The notes under the pieces were generated by a model that saw only the letters and a list, made by a program, of their open reading frames with translations, was not told where the DNA came from and searched no databases. From positions 16,969 through 80,968 of the forward strand of contig JAUCBJ010004624.1 in NCBI GenBank assembly GCA_032718475.1: a stretch of 64,000 bases of DNA, read 5' to 3'. This DNA is from Nemertoderma westbladi (Eukaryota > Xenacoelomorpha > Nemertodermatida > Nemertodermatidae). Each line of letters opens with the position of its first letter. Position 1 is the first letter of the stretch. Both the position numbers and the translations under genes were made by a program. This document shows positions 49,950 to 59,414 of this stretch, piece after piece.

Positions 49950-51326
49950 AAGAAGGGCAACCTAACACTCTGTGGTTCTTTTCGGGGAATCTCATTGATC
50001 TCGATTGCTGCAAAGCTATACAATAGGATTCTATTAAATCGCATCAGGGATCCCATTGAGAGACTGCTCCGTGGAAATCAGAATGGGTTCCGTATTTTGG
50101 CACTTAGAAAGATAATTGAAGAATTATCAAAAAAGAAAGACAGGCATCTGGCTGTTATCTTTGTTGACTTCTTCAAGGCCTTTGATTCAGTCTCTCGGTC
50201 ACGTATGTTCAGCATACTTTCATTATATGGGATTCCTGATGAAATTATTGCAGCAATCAGATCAGTATACGATGGTTCAACAACATTTGTGTCTACTGTT
50301 GACGGTGACACAGAACCATTTGAAGTGTTATGGGGTGTCCTCCAAGGAGACACACTTGCACCATTCTTGTTCATTATTGTGGTTGACTATGTTCTACGCA
50401 TGTCCTTAGATCATCATAATGATGATGGGGTGATGATAACTCCACCTACTAGCTCCAGAAGTCGAGGAAATCCTGCCAAGTACCTAACTGATCTAGACTT
50501 TGCTGATGACTTAGGAGTACTCTCAGAATCATTAGAGGGAGCCCAACGGCTCCTCAGCTCATTAGAACATGCTGCTTCTAGTGTTGGTCTTTTTATTAAC
50601 TCCAGAAAGACCAAAATTCTGACAGTTAACTTTGAAAGTTCTCAGCAAGTCTCTGATCGGATGAGCATAAGCTCAAAGGATGGTATGCTTGAACATGTGG
50701 ACGACTTCTGTTACCTGGGATCATGGATCCGGAAGTCAGGTGAGGACCTTCGAATACGTAAGGGAGGGGCATGGGCAGCCTTGAATAGGCTTTCCAGGAT
50801 TTGGAAGTCACCTAGAATTAATCGGAAACTCAAGGTCCGATTATTTAGAGCAGCAGTAGTTCCAGTACTCCTCTACGGGAGTCCATGCTGGGCTCTAACT
50901 GCTGAGGACACCAAATCTCTGGATGGCACATTCACAAGAATGCTACGCCGGGTTCATTGTGTCAAGTACAATGCACACATCTCCAACCAGACACTATATA
51001 ACATTGGAGGTGTCTCATTGGTTCCCCCAAGCTTGACACTAGAACAAAATCGCCTCCGCTTTGCAGGACACTGCTTTCGCCGTGAGGACCAGCCAGTGCA
51101 TAATCTTGTACTTTGGCAGCCTCATGGAGTGAATAAGCATGGTGGACAGCCCATGACTTTCTTGAGACGCATCTTAAAGGACACTGGCCTTAAAGATGCG
51201 GATGATCTAGCAAATGTCATGGGTGATAGGGAGTTGTGGCGGTGCACTTTTGTTGACAAGCCGGTACAGCATTCTTAAAAATGCAGCTGCAATGCAGCAT
51301 GCCGATCCTAGTAGTACTAGTAACCC
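49950..51326 (+). mobile_element. RTE-like LINE, family 1, copy 3 (longest open frame)
   Basis: It lies inside the family-2 LINE with an imperfect target duplication, CCTTAGCAACCTCC (49936-49949) against a slightly longer version at 51327-51343. The open frame starts with foreign codons at 49863 and becomes LINE sequence at KKGNLTL. It continues without a stop to 51278 through FVDFFKAFDS, GVLQGDTLAPFLF, DFADDLG, LLYGSPCW and the C-terminus. About 13 residues are missing after NQNGFR relative to copy 1 (the GRGTIEP segment), so RT activity is doubtful despite the open frame. The endonuclease is absent. Confidence 0.85.
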
Positions 51327-52017
51327 CCTTAGCAGCCCCCTCCACTTTATTTAGTTAGTAGAAGCTGTGCAACTGTTAGCGTATTCGAGAGCAGGGCGAT
51401 GTCATCCGCAAAGTCGGTTTCTGTGACTGTAGTTGCTGGATATCTACTACGTCTGCGTTCTTCAAGTGTAACTCCCAGATCTTCACCCTTTGTGGCCATC
51501 CTCATTGCGTAATCCAGCATAATTACAAATAGTAATGGTGCTAATGTGTTACCTTGCAGTACGCCAGCCAGGATTGAGAAAAACTCAGTTTCACCATCTG
51601 GTGAGAGTACCTGCGCTTCTGTGTCACAATATAACAATCCAATGCCAGCAACAATCACTTCTGGTATTCCATAAGCTCTTAGGATTTCAAGCATTTTACC
51701 TCTATGGAAGGAGTCGAATGCCTTCTTGAAGTTCACAAAAGTCATGACTGCGGGGAGATTCTTTGACTTAATTCCTTCAATCAGTCTCCGTAGTGCTATC
51801 TGAGCTATTGTTGAACTACTTGCTCGAAATCCGTTTTGGCTCTTACGCAGTAGTTTCTCTATGTGAGGCCTAATCCTATATAGAATTATTTTATTGTATA
51901 TTTTGGCAGCTACCACAAGCAGACAGATCCCACGATAGTTTGTTGGTATGCCGAGGTCTCCTTTCTTGGGTAGAGGCTTTAGTTGATCTTTAGTCCAAAT
52001 TGGTGGTGGCTTTTCCC

Positions 52018-52032
52018 CTTTTAACCCTATCC

Positions 52033-52063
<31 letters not shown>

Positions 52064-52064
52064 A
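52018..52064. repeat. G tract with a TTAACCCTAT-like end
   Basis: TTAACCCTATCCATACCGGG leads into a run of about 25 G. The word resembles the terminus of the elements at 21045 and 28588 (TTAACCCTATTAGTACCGGG). It may be a solo end or a trace of such an insertion in the LINE. Confidence 0.4.
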
Positions 52065-53700
52065 CTTTTGGAGACGCACTTTATTTGATTGCTTGTTTCA
52101 AAGCCAAACCACATTTATTGCAAGTGAAATTCCGTTACTTTTCCTAAAATTTATTATTTAACATCCAGTTGCAAACATTCAATAATGGTCTGTTTAGCAC
52201 TCCGGTTTTCCATACCTCCGCTGGGATTTCATCTAATCCACTCGCTTTATTATTGGACATGCTTTTAATGCTTCTTTGGAGTTTGGCAGGTGTGAAGTCC
52301 CCTGTTTCTATAGGTAGTGTCTTGTCATATATTTTCCTTGTAAGGCTGACCTCGATGTTTGGTGGCTGCCCAAGCAAGTTGCTGAAGTGATTTTACCACT
52401 TCCCAACACGTTCTTCAGGACTATCGGCTTTGAGGCGCCCCTTTGCACAACTTTTCCGACCAGGTACCTCATTTACAGTTTGCCAGGTAGGTCTTGATAG
52501 TTGCTGTATGTGAGCAGTTGTAATTGCTTCAGTTTTATCCTGTATGTACTTTTCCTGGCTAATGTTGTAGGCCAATTTAAGATCGTCCTTAACTTTCTCA
52601 ACCTTGTTAATGTTTTCGGTTGTTGGTTGTTCGGTTTTAACTTTGTAGGCTATCTTAAGATCTTCTCTCTTACAAGTAACCTCAGAGTTTTGCCATGGCA
52701 CATACTGTTTTCGTTTGGGTTTCTGGGGGATATGCCATTGACTGAAGTGCTTCAAAGCGGTTTTGAACTTCTACTGTATAAGCATCCTTTACAGCATTGT
52801 CAGTTCTGAGTTTCTCCCAGTCATAGTTGATTTGCTTGCTTGTCCTGGGTTTGCTGGCTCTCAAACTGAGTCTGATCTCTGCAGTCATAATTCTGTGGTC
52901 CGAACCAATTAGGTTGAACGAGCTGTATGCCTCGCAGTTGATCATGCTGTTTCTCCACTTTTTGTTTATAAGGATGTAATCCAGTTGTGCTTTGGTTCAA
53001 TTAGGGTATTGAAAGGTCCATAGCTTCCCCTTACTCTATTCGAATATGTTGTTTGTTGGTATCAATTCACATTCTTCCATTAGGTCTAAAAGTAAGTACC
53101 CATTTCTGTTAGAACTGGTGTTATAGGTGTAACCCTTGAGGTCTTCTGGGCAAATTTGCGCATTCAGGTCACCAGCAATGACTTTAACTTTAAAGCTCAG
53201 ACAAGCGCAAAATAGATGGAACAATATGAACATTTAAGGAATATTGATTTCAGTCACAATGAGTTAGTGTATTGATCGGAGCAGACAATCCTGAATGTTT
53301 CGAAACAATCGATGAGAGAAGAGGAGTGAAAAGCAGACCATTGGCAAAATTAACATCATTCGGATGGGTTATTTATGGACTAGTCAAAGGCGATGACACT
53401 GAGATAGAAATGGGTATAGAAACAGAAGATAGTGAAGTAGAAGATCCCAGACACAAAGGAATGAATTATATGAGACCGAAACAAATTGATCTATATACAC
53501 TATTTAACCAAGACTGTGAATAATTATTCATTACGACTGAGGGAGACTCACAATAGGATTTACGAGCGAGAGTATTAATGAAGTCAATCAATCAATCAAT
53601 CAATCAAGTTTGAGAAAGGACATTTCGAAATAGGAATGTTATGGAAGGATGAGACACCGCAGTTGAAGAATTATAAGAAAATGGCAACGAGTATTGGGAT

Positions 53701-54082
53701 TATAATGACGCCCTAAAGAGAGGCAATTTCTCGACTCGGGTGAGAAGTCTATACTACTACAAAGTTGAAGTCGAACACAATCCGTACGGATGTGGCGTGG
53801 AGCAAGTCGAGCAATAGAGTGACAATGAATATATCGAACTGATGCTAGCTCACAGCAGGATATTAGATGACGGGATGAGAGACCTTATTATTCAGAAATC
53901 CTCGGATATACTTAAAATAAACTCAGAACAGCAGGATCTGCGATACTGCAGTATGGGTACCAGTACTGCGGTACCTGTACTGGTGTGCCGGTAACTTCTG
54001 TACTACCCTGATATAACTTCCTACCATTGTTTTAAATTATAAAATTGATTATCTTCGACAAATTGTTATATGTGCTAAAGCT
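53701..54082. other. No confident feature
   Basis: Possibly further decayed BEL/Pao sequence. (TCAA)n at 53582-53605 lies just upstream. No frame is recognisable. Confidence 0.4.
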
Positions 54083-54358
54083 ATGGTGCTGAAATCTTAT
54101 CCTTACATAAATTGTGCTGAAAATGTCAAGAAAAACAACAAGGCTGTGCAGTGTTCTCTATGTGACCTATTATGGGTTCATGCAGGGAAGGTTGGTTGTA
54201 CTACTGAACTAGATGAAAACATGTTTAATGTTCTTGTTCATCAGAAACAAGTGGGAGGCTCCGTATACTGGGCTTGTCAGTCGTGTCATAAGTCTGATTT
54301 CCTTGCAGGTTCTTGTAAGCTTCCCGCATTATTAAAAGCAATTTTAAATTATACCTGA
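54083..54358 (+). CDS. Small PHD-like zinc-finger open frame
   Basis: 91 codons starting ATGGTGCTG. The text AVQCSLCDLLWVHAGKVGC ... VYWACQSCHKS matches the latter part of a PHD-type finger (C-x2-C, W-x-H, C, W-x-C-x2-C). Only one cysteine (INCAE) stands where the first pair should be, so the finger looks incomplete. Such fingers occur in chromatin proteins and in ORF1 of some LINEs. Given the surroundings, a retroelement origin is more likely. AG|GTTCTTG near 54310 could be a donor, so this might be one exon. Confidence 0.4.
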   Translation: MVLKSYPYINCAENVKKNNKAVQCSLCDLLWVHAGKVGCTTELDENMFNVLVHQKQVGGSVYWACQSCHKSDFLAGSCKLPALLKAILNYT

Positions 54359-55120
54359 AGTGAGCGAAATATAATGATTTATTTAACTTCCGGCGGTTAA
54401 TTTTAAGGAAGCCGAACTGAGACGCTTTTAATGAGGGAGGCCAGAGGCTGTTTGCCCAAGCAGGGTTTATTCTTTGTAATACTTTATAATGCTTTACAGT
54501 GTTAATCAGATGCTCGACTATTACAAATATTTAGTTATTACAATGTCTGTAAGGCCGACAAATTTGTTGACTAAATAAATAGGTAAAGGAGGGGATTATC
54601 AAGCTGATATACCATTTAATATTATATAATTAGTCTATAAGTAGATATATAAATATTTATAAGAGAAACATGTATCAGTTTACCAATAGAAACTATATTC
54701 CGGCAATCCCATAAGGCCGTACAGACAGAATTGGCAGTCTATACATAGAAACGGTATATTCAAGGTGTGCTAAATGATTACCAGTACACCTTGGGTATAT
54801 TACACTAAACAAAGAATAAAAAGAACAATAGGCCACAAAGTAAACTCAATAATTCATTTAAGACATAAAGGTTTCAGTGTTCAATGAGCTTGGCAATCAT
54901 GATTCTCATCGTTTTTATGTTCTATGGTCTACCCAAACCTGACCATTCTCTTACGAAAGCGTCAGCACATAACTTGGTGGATATATCAAATCTAGATGAC
55001 TTGGGAACTGCTGTATTTATCGACAATTCTCTATCTGGCTCCATTCGGTTTGAAAAGCACCGTTGTCTATTCTTTAAATTTCGTCCTGCTTCACCCTCCT
55101 CCGTCAATAGGGGAGGTACT
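54359..55120. other. No confident gene
   Basis: An 89-codon frame at 54884-55153 runs into the repeated segment at 55121. It has no recognised motif and is not called. Confidence 0.4.
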
Positions 55121-55203
55121 TGTATATGTATGTTTATATATGTATCCTGGTGAAGGGTCTTTTTATCTGTCTCAGGCCATGCCTGGGGGCTGTACAGTTG
55201 TGA
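55121..55203 (+). repeat. Direct repeat upstream of gag, possible 5' LTR start
   Basis: This roughly 83-bp block (starting TGTATATGTATGTTTATATA) recurs, nearly or fully identical, at 63263-63346 in the same orientation. One copy lies upstream of gag and the other follows the integrase tail, as LTR pieces would. The match stops after 83 bp, so a full LTR is not demonstrated. Confidence 0.6.
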
Positions 55204-55359
55204 AATGGGACCTACACTGCACACTGAGTTGCATTATTTTACTGTCTGACCGGTATTGCAGTACTACCTCATTACAGTATTAGCTAGTTGACATTATACT
55301 GATGAGTGACTGCCATTATATCAGTTCTTACACTTCTCGTAATCACTGTTCCCCTCTCT

Positions 55360-56406
55360 ATGGATAGACTATATGGCGCAGTGTCAGAACAAAACCCACT
55401 ACCACGTTATACCCCAACTAAACCCCCCAAGTTGGATAGCGACATTGATTATACCTCATTCGTAAAGTGGGAATTCTATTGGGCGACCTATGCCCATGCA
55501 CAATGGATTGAGGAGTTCCCACATAGACAACAACTTGAAATGTGGTTTGAACTGTGTACCCCAGCATTCCTAGATATCGTCAGACACAATATTGGAATAT
55601 ATATTGATACTAACTTGAGCCTAGATGAAATTATAACAACAGTTCGTACTTATTTACAAAGTCAGAGAAACCCATATGTTGACTGGAGAAAATTACTTAC
55701 ATTTAAACAACCTTCTGGAATGAATATGGCGTCTCTGCGTGTAAAACTACATGAACTAGGCGATATTTGCAATGTTAGAAATGTAACAGAAGACATCCTG
55801 ATGCGCGCTGTACTTGTTTACAGCCTCAATAATGAAGAAACTGTAGAGAAACTATTGGAACGAGATCCAGCAAATTATGAAGAAGCGTGGAAGTTTTTAT
55901 TTACCCATGAAGCAAATATTAATGGTGCAAAATCGGTTACAAATCAACCATCATATGTAGATATGGCTGCCATAAAGAAAACCCCATACAAACAATCCAA
56001 ATTTACATCCCATATACCCCCAAACACCCCGAGAACGCAGTACAATGACCAGAAAAATCAATCATGCAGTAACTGTGGTCGTTATGGACATAATACTAAC
56101 AGTGAAAAATGTCGCGCCCGTGGAATTACATGCCATAACTGTAACCGAAAAGGTCATTTTTTTAATTATTGTAGAAAAACTAAAAATGTATTTGCAGTCG
56201 ACGACGAAGACGAAGAAGATGAAGAGGATGGAATAATTATGGATGATATGGTGGATCAGGAATCCAATATCCAATCGTTCTCTCCAATGGAATTTACCTC
56301 AAGCGGTGACTCATTCGCATATAGAACTGATCATGCATTGAGTGGAATAAAAAACTTGACAAAGGTCATGGATTATATTGGTTTAGCGGCTTGTACAATT
56401 CTCTAA
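55360..56406 (+). CDS. Ty3/gypsy-like Gag with two zinc knuckles
   Basis: 348 residues from the first good ATG at 55360. The Gag domain occupies about residues 30-190, with KWEFYWATYAHAQWI and later YLQSQRNPYVDWRKLL and LRVKLHELGDIC. Two knuckles follow: C-x2-C-x4-H-x6-C (CSNCGRYGHNTNSEKC) and C-x2-C-x4-H-x4-C (CHNCNRKGHFFNYC). An acidic tail (DDEDEEDEEDG) comes next. This is an RNA-binding structural protein of a retrotransposon particle. The frame is intact, but protease, RT, RNase H and most of the integrase are missing downstream, where a different element begins within 20 bp. Confidence 0.75.
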   Translation: MDRLYGAVSEQNPLPRYTPTKPPKLDSDIDYTSFVKWEFYWATYAHAQWIEEFPHRQQLEMWFELCTPAFLDIVRHNIGIYIDTNLSLDEIITTVRTYLQSQRNPYVDWRKLLTFKQPSGMNMASLRVKLHELGDICNVRNVTEDILMRAVLVYSLNNEETVEKLLERDPANYEEAWKFLFTHEANINGAKSVTNQPSYVDMAAIKKTPYKQSKFTSHIPPNTPRTQYNDQKNQSCSNCGRYGHNTNSEKCRARGITCHNCNRKGHFFNYCRKTKNVFAVDDEDEEDEEDGIIMDDMVDQESNIQSFSPMEFTSSGDSFAYRTDHALSGIKNLTKVMDYIGLAACTIL

Positions 56407-56965
56407 CTCATGAATTCCATCGTTACGGAATTTCAAATCGCACGTGTTTTCTAAACTTTGGGTCAAAATAGCAGCTTGGTTTGCAATTGCCAATGCAAGC
56501 TATTATGACGTAAACGTAGTGTGACATATGGCCAACACAGTTGAATGTTAATTTTAAATTCTTAGACTGGTGAATCATGCAGCATGTCGCATCTAAACAT
56601 TTGTTACGGAATTTCACGAAAAAGACAAGCATATTTTTGAAAATTTTGTGATAAACATTTCTGCAAATTATGAGGTTGTTCTGAATTAATGAGCTTTGGG
56701 TGGGTTAGCTATGAAGTGGCATGTATTAGATCCACAACAAACTACACAACGAAATTCATTTAGGCTATCAAATCTAAATTTTCTTGTCGTTACGGAATTT
56801 CAAAGCTGAACATTACGGAATTTCTTCTGGAAAGTATAGTCAGTGAGACATGGGGCAAATAGTCAATAGGTAGTTGAACTGAATTCATTTACTACAAAAG
56901 GTGAAAATCCAAAATAGAGACAGACAGATATATTATAGTCAACATTATACAGTAGGCCTAGAGTA

Positions 56966-57054
56966 GAACCGAGTTAATTTACTAGAAAACTAGAAGCCAC
57001 AGTAGTATGGACTACTACTGTGGCTTCTAGTTTTCTAGTAAATTAACTCGGTTC
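56966..57054. repeat. Perfect 42-bp foldback overlapping the stop of the transposase-like gene
   Basis: Arms 56966-57007 and 57013-57054 are exact reverse complements, separated by TGGAC. The right arm contains the last codons and TAA stop (57043-57045) of the minus-strand gene, so the left arm is an inverted copy of coding sequence plus the following bases. Confidence 0.95.
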
Positions 57055-58677
57055 AGGGATTCGATACATTCCCCGACTATTAACAGCAGCTGGTTCCTTA
57101 ATGGCGACAACGATATCTCCCCGTTTACAGGATATACTTGTTGCAGTATCGGGCCACTTCCAGCTATATCCAACGCTCTTTTGCATTGCACGGACGTTGG
57201 CAGATTCTCCTAAGATCTGGACGATTTTACCTGGTTTGTAATCGCCGTGCTTGACGACAACATAATCGCCCTCTCTGAATTCACTAAGCCCCACAGTTGT
57301 GGCAGATTCTTCAGGGTGGAGTATGGTGGGTCCCTTTGCATTTGGAAGAATGTTACTGAAACTGTGGATCTTGGTGGTAGTATCATTGCCATAGCGGCGG
57401 ATGCTAATCGCTTCATTGTTTAAAAGCGGTTCAACATGATGGATTGAGAGACAATTGGGAACTGCCTCGACTCGCTGCCACAACTCAGCTGTGTTTTCCG
57501 AACACCAATCAGCAATCTCTGCCTCTGTGATTACAATCATATTGGTGTTCTTGTCAACACTGCGCAGAGCAGTGGCAAATGACTCAGCATCTTGGACAAT
57601 CATTCGCCGAGAGTTAATCATGCGCTGAACCATTCCCTTTGCTCTACCTCCAACTGCATCACAGGGCCCCTTCCCATGCGATGTTGCAAAATAATCCCAT
57701 GTAATAGTGAGCGTAGGAAACAGGTGTGGTAACACACATCCGACAAGCGACATTATATACTTATTCTTAAACTGTGAACTAGGTCCATCGCTCCATATGT
57801 GCAACGTCTTAAGTCCATCTAACGTTAAATGTTCCAAGATCTTCACAACACACACAGACACAGTCTTCTTTTCGTGTTCACGTGAGTCAGATACTACAAC
57901 CGTATTGTGAGCAGTTCCCTTTGCAAACACAACGCTCGTAAATATGCCTACCTGTTGTGCATTCCAGTGAGCCGATTGCACCTCATCCTGATATTTACAG
58001 GTGAAATTCTCAGCAAAGTCGAGTTGCATTAATGCATCATCCGATGATTCGCCCTTTGTAGCCGCCTTAGTTGTTTCATAATAGTCACTCTGGTTCCGCT
58101 TGATGAAATGATGAGCCAAAAACTTCGGTAACATCGCTTCAAGGGTCTCTATTCCATCTGCAACAGTCCCTCGCCGCTGACTCAGTCGCATTGCCGTTGC
58201 AATCCCGTTCTCGTGGAGGGTTTTCTTCCATTCCCACCAGACGAAAGGTTTACTGGTAGTCGCTGGCGATAGATCATCAATGTAGCAGGCAGCAAATTTA
58301 TTAGTGCAAATATCACACAGACCATGCATGCACCTATTATTGGTCACGTCACAAACACATTTAGTGATAAATTCATCTCCATACAACGGAAACTGATCTG
58401 GCATATCTCGATGCAGTGCCTGCATTAAACGGATGATGTTCTGGTGATAAATGCATGTGCATACATTGCGCGGCAACTGCGATGACAGCAGGACATGTGC
58501 TGGACACAACATGCAAAATTTGGAAAACCCAATGTCGTCCTTAGCATTTGGCTGTTCAATATAGACTTCATATGCCTCTCGCAGCGTCATTACCATATGT
58601 CGCTTTTGTTTACGAACCTTTACACGATCTTCGTAAACAGACATCTGATCTGCCTTGCTTGGTGATGACCTCGTCAC
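57043..58677 (-). CDS. Putative RNase H-like transposase of an unnamed family
   Basis: 544 codons without a stop. A cysteine/histidine region at residues 55-130 (CTCIYHQN, KCVCDVTNNRCMHGLCDIC) is probably zinc-binding. Candidate catalytic acids follow: D220 in LDFAENFTCKYQDEVQSAHW, D297 in IWSDGPSSQFKNKY and D340 in ATSHGKGPCDAVGG, spaced like a DDE/RNase H-type nuclease. The C-terminus has GDYVVVKHGDYKPGKI, similar to small beta-barrel domains after such cores. I recall multi-copy uncharacterised invertebrate proteins with the WSDGPSSQFKN motif but cannot name the family. The true N-terminus lies further upstream, so the ATG at 58677 is probably not the native start. Confidence 0.6.
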   Translation of the reverse strand: MTRSSPSKADQMSVYEDRVKVRKQKRHMVMTLREAYEVYIEQPNAKDDIGFSKFCMLCPAHVLLSSQLPRNVCTCIYHQNIIRLMQALHRDMPDQFPLYGDEFITKCVCDVTNNRCMHGLCDICTNKFAACYIDDLSPATTSKPFVWWEWKKTLHENGIATAMRLSQRRGTVADGIETLEAMLPKFLAHHFIKRNQSDYYETTKAATKGESSDDALMQLDFAENFTCKYQDEVQSAHWNAQQVGIFTSVVFAKGTAHNTVVVSDSREHEKKTVSVCVVKILEHLTLDGLKTLHIWSDGPSSQFKNKYIMSLVGCVLPHLFPTLTITWDYFATSHGKGPCDAVGGRAKGMVQRMINSRRMIVQDAESFATALRSVDKNTNMIVITEAEIADWCSENTAELWQRVEAVPNCLSIHHVEPLLNNEAISIRRYGNDTTTKIHSFSNILPNAKGPTILHPEESATTVGLSEFREGDYVVVKHGDYKPGKIVQILGESANVRAMQKSVGYSWKWPDTATSISCKRGDIVVAIKEPAAVNSRGMYRIPEPS

Positions 58678-59065
58678 TTAAACGTTGGCGATGAATTTCA
58701 ACTACTGGCCGTTCATTCACCAACGATTGGTCCAGAGATAACTTCCGTATCACGGCCTTTCTTTTCCGCGGGCTGTTTGGTAAAGTGCGTTTCACTCGTG
58801 CAACTGCTTTGCCTAGCGATTGGCACGTAGAATATCCAGCTGCATGGCCTGATTTCGCTGTCGATGCAGATACAGTCAGCTTATTTCAGCGGCATTTCAG
58901 CAGACTCGTATTCTGTCTCCTGCGCAACTTGTCTAGACTACGTGGAGATAACGACTTTCGTTTAGCTGCCTTCCTTTCACTCTCTTGTTTCAAGAAACCC
59001 ACTCTATCTTTCTCGATTCTACGTTCCCTGTACTCACGCTGCCTTTGAGCGTTTGTTTTTGCCAT
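58610..59065 (-). pseudogene. Broken N-terminal part of the transposase-like gene
   Basis: From the ATG at 59065 the minus strand reads MAKTNAQRQREYRERRIEKD, a basic helical start. A TGA at 58888-58886 then interrupts it. The same frame continues to LPNSPRKRKAVIRKLSLDQS and ends at 58610, overlapping the main frame by about 70 bp in a different phase. The element therefore carries at least one stop and one frameshift here, while the core stays open. Confidence 0.6.
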
Positions 59066-59414
59066 TTTACTACCGGTAAATGAACTTTGTAAGTACAGCA
59101 GCTACTGCCTAATTAGGTAGCCTACACCATGTGTGGACTACAGAAACCGATAGTAATTTGTGATACTGTAGTTGGGCGATACCAGACGTAGGCCTACAGG
59201 ATATTTCGTTACGGAATTTCAAAAACAAAATTCCGTAACGATATTTTGAAATTCCGTAACGGCTTTTTCTCAGCTTTACATGCATCATAATTTACGGGAG
59301 AACATCTGGCTGGTTGACACTGATGAACCGAAAGAGGAATCTTGTTTTTAACCCACAATGTCCAATATCCATCTACAGGTAAGAAGTTTCCTATGTATTT
59401 CGTTACGGAATTTC

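Larger units (their letters stand above)
49271..53190 (-). mobile_element. RTE-like LINE, family 2 (EN+RT), split by copy 3 of family 1
   Basis: Minus-strand element inserted into BEL/Pao, with TAAAGCTC at both edges (49263-49270 and 53191-53198). The order 5' to 3' is: endonuclease start VIAGDLNAQI and NGYLLLDLMEECELIPTN near 53180-53040; the SDHRI motif near 52895; the linker SNNKASGLDEIPAEVWK near 52230; RT at 52114-51347 with PLPKKGDLG, SQNGFR, FKKAFDS, GVLQGNTLAPLLF and FADDIALL; then, beyond the nested insertion, VAKEVGLHINATKTEF and the C-terminal RLRFSGHCWR to 49282. It ends in (TAG)n, as family 1 does. It is 5'-truncated in the endonuclease, and a G run with flanking foreign sequence (about 52018-52130) interrupts it before the RT. 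Confidence 0.85.
46954..53700 (+). pseudogene. BEL/Pao LTR-retrotransposon remnant, interrupted by LINEs
   Basis: Recognisable pieces lie on the plus strand at 46954-47040, 48093-49260 and 53199-53700. The gag-like part includes FGNPKKVLKAM and VDLLPLYIRNSWHKE. A CCHC-type knuckle (C-x2-C-x4-H-x4-C) lies near 48539-48583 with a stop inside it. An Arg/Asp/Asn-rich stretch follows at 48618-48839. A retropepsin-like site YALLDEGASSTLISE lies near 49032-49077. Beyond the LINE, LIGADNPECFE and PLAKLTSFGWVIYG (53272-53370) are the BEL/Pao signature after the protease. HFEIGMLWKDETPQLKN at about 53619-53670 leads towards the RT. Many stops and frameshifts are present. No LTR was identified, and RT and integrase are absent from the window. 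Confidence 0.75.
56421..59414 (-). mobile_element. Unfamiliar DNA-transposon-like element with dispersed 13-14 bp motifs
   Basis: A transposase-like open frame (57043-58677, minus) is flanked by eight copies of (C)GTTACGGAATTTC or its complement. The left copies are at 56421, 56603, 56788 and 56812 (one base different), all in plus orientation. The right copies are at 59207 and 59401 (plus) and near 59229 and 59248 (minus). The motif was not seen in this form elsewhere in the window. The leftmost copy (CGTTACGGAATTTCAAA) and the inverted copy ending at 59261 form a 17-bp inverted pair that could be termini. No target duplication was found, so the limits are provisional. It lies within the gypsy-like remnant. 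Confidence 0.6.

Noticed and set aside
54884-55153. 89-codon frame with a hydrophobic start
   Set aside because: It runs into the 83-bp direct repeat, and an equally long frame exists on the opposite strand. No motif.
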